A stretch of DNA of 64,000 bases from Utricularia gibba (lineage: Eukaryota; Streptophyta; Magnoliopsida; Lamiales; Lentibulariaceae), in NCBI GenBank assembly GCA_002189035.1, contig NEEC01000012.1, forward strand, positions 682,001 through 746,000. The letters run 5' to 3'. Shown piece by piece: positions 60,208-64,000 of the stretch. A program made the translations under genes and the position numbers. Each line of letters starts with the position of its first letter. The stretch's first letter is position 1. The notes below the pieces were generated by a model. That model ran no database searches. It was not told the DNA's origin and saw only the letters and a program-made list of their open reading frames with translations.

Positions 60208-61943
60208 ATGAACACATCAGAAAAGTTGAGGCTTCGATTCAATATTCCTGCAGAATATCAATTGTGGGATAAGGAAAAGGATGAAGAGATCGTTGGTGAT
60301 ATTCCAGAACGTGTTGGTCCTAGGGGTTTTGCTATCAGTACTGAGTACCTTAGATGGGGCTTGCATGTGCCAGTGGTACCATTTATGTTGCAAGTTTTGA
60401 CATGCCTTCAAATTCCATTTTCACAATTGACTCCTAAGTCAGTGGCATATATATTGGCATGGGTTTACATTGCTTGTGAGGAAAGCATTCCCCTAAAATT
60501 GCCTATTTTCTTTGCTATGAGCATGTGTAGTAGAATAAAGGATTCACCAAATTATGTGATAAAGGGTAAGCCTACAAATAAATTAGTGAAAGGTCTATGA
60601 AGTGGCTATGATAGTTAGTGGACAAGTTTTGTATGGGTTTCTCCTCCTGAAGATTTACCAAATGATTTCCCACGCACAGTTCCAAATTCTCATCTTATTG
60701 GAAAACCACAAGGTATTTTATGTGTTAAACAATTTTTTATACTATGCTCTTTTATGAGAATTGTTCTGATTTTATTGATCTAATTTACTTATGCTTACTG
60801 TTCGGTGTTGAGATGTTACCAAGGGATGTCGTTGATGAATTCATTGCTTTTTTTAAAGGACATACTAGGTCATTGACTACAATCCTACCTCCCATCTTTA
60901 GAATTCGGGGGGGCACAGCCAAGTTTTGGTGTGGGAAAAAAAGGATTACAAAGAATGATGATGATGTGGATGATCAAAGTGGAAATGATGCTGATAATTT
61001 ACACGAAGATGTGGCGGTTGACAATGAAATAAATGATTTGGCAGCTGAAAATGAGGCGTTGAAGCAACAACTAAAGTGGTATCAATCCAGATGGCCTTCT
61101 TTCTGTGAATCAAGTAGTCATATTCCAACGGTGCGGAAATTAGTAGTATTCGAAGTCAATGGGATTTTTGCTGATATTATTTTTCATTCATCATCAACCA
61201 TCAAAGGGCGTCCAGATAAGTGGATTTATGGGCGAGCAGGTATGGTATTTATTTAGTATTTCACACATTTGCAACATATAGTTGCTAATTTATTGACTTA
61301 ACTTTATTGCATATGTTATATTTTCAGTGTTTCTAAGACCAAATGCTAGGGAGTTTATGGAATGGTGTATGCAACATTTTGATGTTGCACTATGGTCCTC
61401 ACTTGGAGGGTAACATACAAAATATTATATTATCTTTTTTATATATATGTTTTACATGTTATTCTTTTTGTTACAATGCACAACTAAACTAAGTCATTAA
61501 TTGGATGTTTGGCAAGAAGATGTCAAATTTGGCATTCATATGGGATGGAACGAAATGGACCACCACAAACCTTCGAGTCCTCAAGAAGCCAGCAAGTATG
61601 GTTTTGCTAAAAGAGTTGCGAAAAATATAGGAGGATGATGCTTTTCATGGTCGGTATACACATGATAACACCTTGTTGGTAGATGATTCACCATACAAGT
61701 CTACAACAAATCCAGTAATAATTTTATTTAAAAATTTCATAAGTTAAATTTTATTTTTTTAGTTTAAATTATACTCTACTGGTTCTCAAATAGGATGACA
61801 ATGTCATATTTCCATACTCCTACAAGCACACGGATCATAAAAAAGATTCATCTTTTATGGAAGGGGGTGAGATGAAGACTTTTCTTGAAGCCCCAATGAA
61901 TGACCATCCAGACTGGGAGTATTACAAAGCATTAGTAGAGTAA
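60208..61943 (+). pseudogene. MULE-borne gene: transposon-like N-terminal domain plus NIF/FCP1-type HAD phosphatase domain
   Basis: An acceptor TTTATGCAG precedes the ATG at 60208. Exon-like blocks: 60208-60712, about 60813-61239, 61328-61409, about 61510-61714, 61794-61943, most with GT/AG borders. The N-terminal part (STEYLRWGLHVPVVPFMLQVL, in part; SQLTPKSVAYILAWVYIAC; WTSFVWVSPPEDLPNDFP) resembles the putative gypsy-type/plant-transposon domain (PF04195-like). A coiled coil (NEINDLAAENEALKQQLKWY) leads to the phosphatase domain: RKLVVFEVNGIFADI, VFLRPNAREFMEWCMQHFDVALWSS (in part), NLAFIWDGTKW, NTLLVDDSPYKSTTNP and VIFPYSYKHTD. Plant relatives of this type usually read FDxNG; here the nucleophile is glutamate (61152-61154). 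Stops at about 60598, 60622 and 61628 and uncertain phase at two junctions mark it as decayed. Confidence 0.7.
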
Positions 61944-61989
61944 TTCTCATTTTCTATTTCATTATGCATATTAGGAGCACTTTTGCTTT

Positions 61990-62722
61990 ATTGTTATCTA
62001 GTAACTGTAACTGATGATTACAGTGATCAGCAGAAATAGGTAATCATCATTTTGCTTGGTAGAGTACTATAAGTATATTCTCTGAGAATTGTAATTGATG
62101 ATTACGATGATCGGCAGAAATAGTTAATCATCGTTTTGCTTAATAAAGTATTATAAACATTTTCTCTAGTAACTGTAATTGATGATTACGGTAATCCGTA
62201 GAAACAGATTATCATTTCCTTATATTACTTTCAATTCTTGTAACTATAATCGGTAATTACGGTGACCGTAAAATTTAGAGATACAAACTATTACTCGAGT
62301 AATTCTTATTTTCTATTTTATGCTTGTTCGGAACACTTTTGGTTAATAGACTACTATCACCATGTTTTCTAATCACTGTAATTGATGAATTATAGTGATC
62401 GATGGAAATAAATGATTATGGTTTTTCTTATATTACTTTTATTTGTGGTAACTATCATTGATGATTACAGTGATCGTTAGAAATAGGCAATTATTTTTTT
62501 TATATTAATTTTATTTTTTATAACTGTAATTGATGAATTGTAGTGATTGAAATAAATATGTAATTATTATTTTCTTTATATTAGTTTCATTTCTAGTAAT
62601 TGTAATTGATGAATTGTAGTAATCGATAGAAATATGTAATTGTTGTTTTCTTTATATATATTTTTTTATTTCTGATAACTGTAATTAATGAATTACAGTG
62701 ATCAACATAAATAAAAAATATT
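61990..62722. repeat. Tandem array 2, about 75-bp period
   Basis: Units read TAACTGTAATTGATGATTAC then GGTGATCGxxAGAAATA and an AT-rich filler. Starts fall near 62001, 62086, 62168, 62239, 62381, 62458, 62520, 62598 and 62676. Each unit has a GTAATT..AATTAC self-complementary core. The ATTACxGTGA motif is the complement of TCACxGTAAT in array 1, so the arrays oppose each other. Confidence 0.82.
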
Positions 62723-63059
62723 AATATGAAAAAGTTAAATGAAACGATATTTATGATTTTTAATTTCATTTATTATTTATAAAAGAATATATGATATAAT
62801 TTGATTTTTCATTTTGTTTAAATTATTTATTTTTCTATTGTTTAATTGTATATATTTTTGAATATATAATAATTAAATAAAATATACATTATGAAAAAAT
62901 TAATTTGATTTTTTTTATTTAATATAATTTTTGAATTATAAAAAAGATATTTTAATAATATTTATTACAATTTTTGCAAAACTAATGTAATATATTTTTA
63001 TTTTTTTGTAAAAAAGATAATAGTATTAAAATATGTTGTCAAAAATAAATTCAAAAATG
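62723..63059. other. AT-rich right subterminal region of the MULE
   Basis: Almost pure A/T runs without frames, mirroring the left subterminal region. Confidence 0.45.
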
Positions 63060-63205
63060 AAAAGAAAATCTGTAGAATGAATGGTTTTGACAAGTAGTAG
63101 AGATGAGATGCACACACCATGAGGTGCACACACCAGTAGATGCATACACCGACAGGATGGTTTTGGAACTGGATTTTTTTGTAGTAAGTGTATTTTGTAA
63201 TAACT
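63060..63205. repeat. MULE right terminal inverted repeat
   Basis: Its complement aligns with 54661-54775. It contains two or three ATGAGxTGCACACACC-type short direct repeats at 63105-63150 that are absent from the left copy. Confidence 0.75.
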
Positions 63206-63216
63206 CCCGGGGGAAG

Positions 63217-64000
63217 ACAAGCAGTAGAGGATGCGGCAGACTTGCTGCCACGGCACATTTATTTTCCAACCAAACACGTGCTGTCCAGACTTTGTTCCCT
63301 ACATAATTCCTTTTCTCGTTTCTTTCCCCGAGTGGTGGGCGTTCCCAACCAGAGATGAAGAGGAAGAGAAAGAAGAGCAGGATGAGCTACGGAACCAGCG
63401 AAGGAAAGAAAGCGCGATGGTTCTGGTTTTCTTGAGTTAGGCTCCAGAATGATTTTCTCATAAGTATTCAATGCTGCGCTCACTTCTCTGAATCTGTCAA
63501 CTTCCACGTAGTCCACGAGGTGTTAACATCGGGATCCTGCTGCTGATAAATACTAGTGTCTGGTTGCTTCTCGCACTAAAACTCAGTCCTCCTTCCACTC
63601 CATCTGGTAGTGTATGCATCTGTCTTGTTTCTTGCAGATCCAGAGTCTTCTCCTTAAACAGGAAGACTCCTCACAGACACACAAGAGGCCCCGGGCCATA
63701 AATGTTGTACAACATTCCATTCCCTAAAGCTTAATGAACTAGAAAACCAGTTTATTTTTTTCTCTGAATATCCAGTTTAAAAATGCATTGCTGATACCTA
63801 ACAATTGGCTTGTGTTAGTCGTTCAGCTGGACATCTCGCACATCTGCATCGAGTCTTGTTACAACTATTGAAAATCCATGTATCCGAGTCCTGGTATCTT
63901 TGTAACAGTAACCACACAAAGTAAAAACGTGTGAAGGGATCAGTTCCCCCACCATCATTTACAGGTCAACATGATCGCCATTCATGAACAACGTGAGACT
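63217..64000. other. Single-copy-looking flank, possible gene edge
   Basis: Base composition rises above the repeats on the left. Short frames exist (minus 63516-63259, plus 63231-63440), and a good acceptor TTTCTTGCAG stands at about 63631-63640 on the plus strand, followed by an open stretch to TAA at about 63725. I cannot assign a product. This may be the end or start of a gene continuing beyond the window. Confidence 0.3.

Larger units (their letters stand above)
54661..63205. mobile_element. Composite two-gene MULE with long terminal inverted repeats
   Basis: The left end (54661 to about 54775) and the complement of the right end (63205 to about 63060) align through CACTACAAAAAAAACTCAATTCCAAAACC (left) and ACTACAAAAAAATCCAGTTCCAAAACC (right, both split here), and again through AAAACCACTCAT/AAAACCATTCAT, TTTTCTTTTC and TTTTTGAATT. 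The right repeat has extra GGTGTGTGCA-type units. Outside lie CCCGGGAAG (left) and CCCGGGGGAAG (right), a candidate 9-bp target duplication changed by two bases. Inside are a minus-strand MULE transposase, a plus-strand phosphatase-like gene, two tandem arrays and a nested LTR-like block. Total 8,545 bp. Confidence 0.72.

Overview
This is nuclear DNA of a flowering plant. The evidence is a 14-exon CESA6-like cellulose synthase gene with GT-AG introns, an intronless BYPASS1/ROH1-family gene, and dense nested plant retrotransposons (Athila/Tat-type Ty3-gypsy, Ty1-copia) and Mutator-like (MULE) DNA transposons. Species cannot be named from the sequence; the CESA protein looks eudicot-like, which is an inference.

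Layout. 1-11.3 kb: a decayed plus-strand Athila-type element (gag, protease, RT, RNase H, integrase, a second tandem copy of the integrase 3' half, then the Athila env-like region), split by two solo LTRs. 11.35-14 kb: a second shortened Athila copy (LTR piece, integrase tail, env-like region). 14-18.9 kb: unassigned repeats, a reversed solo copia LTR with target duplication, and a C-rich degenerate minisatellite. 19.2-28.1 kb: mosaic of Athila/Tat fragments in both orientations with two solo LTRs having perfect 5-bp target duplications. 28.1-30.4 kb: a copia fragment (RNase H, polypurine tract, 3' LTR). 31.6-36.1 kb: the cellulose synthase gene, minus strand. 38.3-39.4 kb: the BYPASS1-like gene, minus strand. 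40.2-42.2 kb: copia LTR remnants. 43.5-44.9 kb: a MULE transposase relic. 45.16-52.17 kb: a minus-strand Athila element with both LTRs, primer-binding site, gag and protease, but no RT or integrase core. 52.4-53.3 kb: a Myb/SANT-like pseudogene.

The most unusual object is at 54661-63205. Long terminal inverted repeats flanked by similar CCCGGG-type sequence enclose a minus-strand MULE transposase (55.76-58.33 kb) and a divergently oriented plus-strand gene (60.2-61.94 kb). That gene joins a plant-transposon-like N-terminal domain, a coiled coil and an NIF/FCP1-type HAD phosphatase domain. The second gene lies between two degenerate tandem arrays (about 71-bp and about 75-bp periods) whose shared CACxGTAAT motif is inverted from one array to the other. 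A telomere-like inverted repeat lies between the two genes. Both genes carry stop codons and changed catalytic residues, so this copy appears immobile, but the architecture of a two-gene MULE carrying a phosphatase-like cargo deserves a genome-wide search.

The main host-gene observation is that the cellulose synthase is complete in all 14 exons except for one missing base in the last exon. That loss truncates it from about 1,082 to 918 residues. It also uses a GC donor at intron 11. Either this is a recent pseudogene or allele, or an assembly error.
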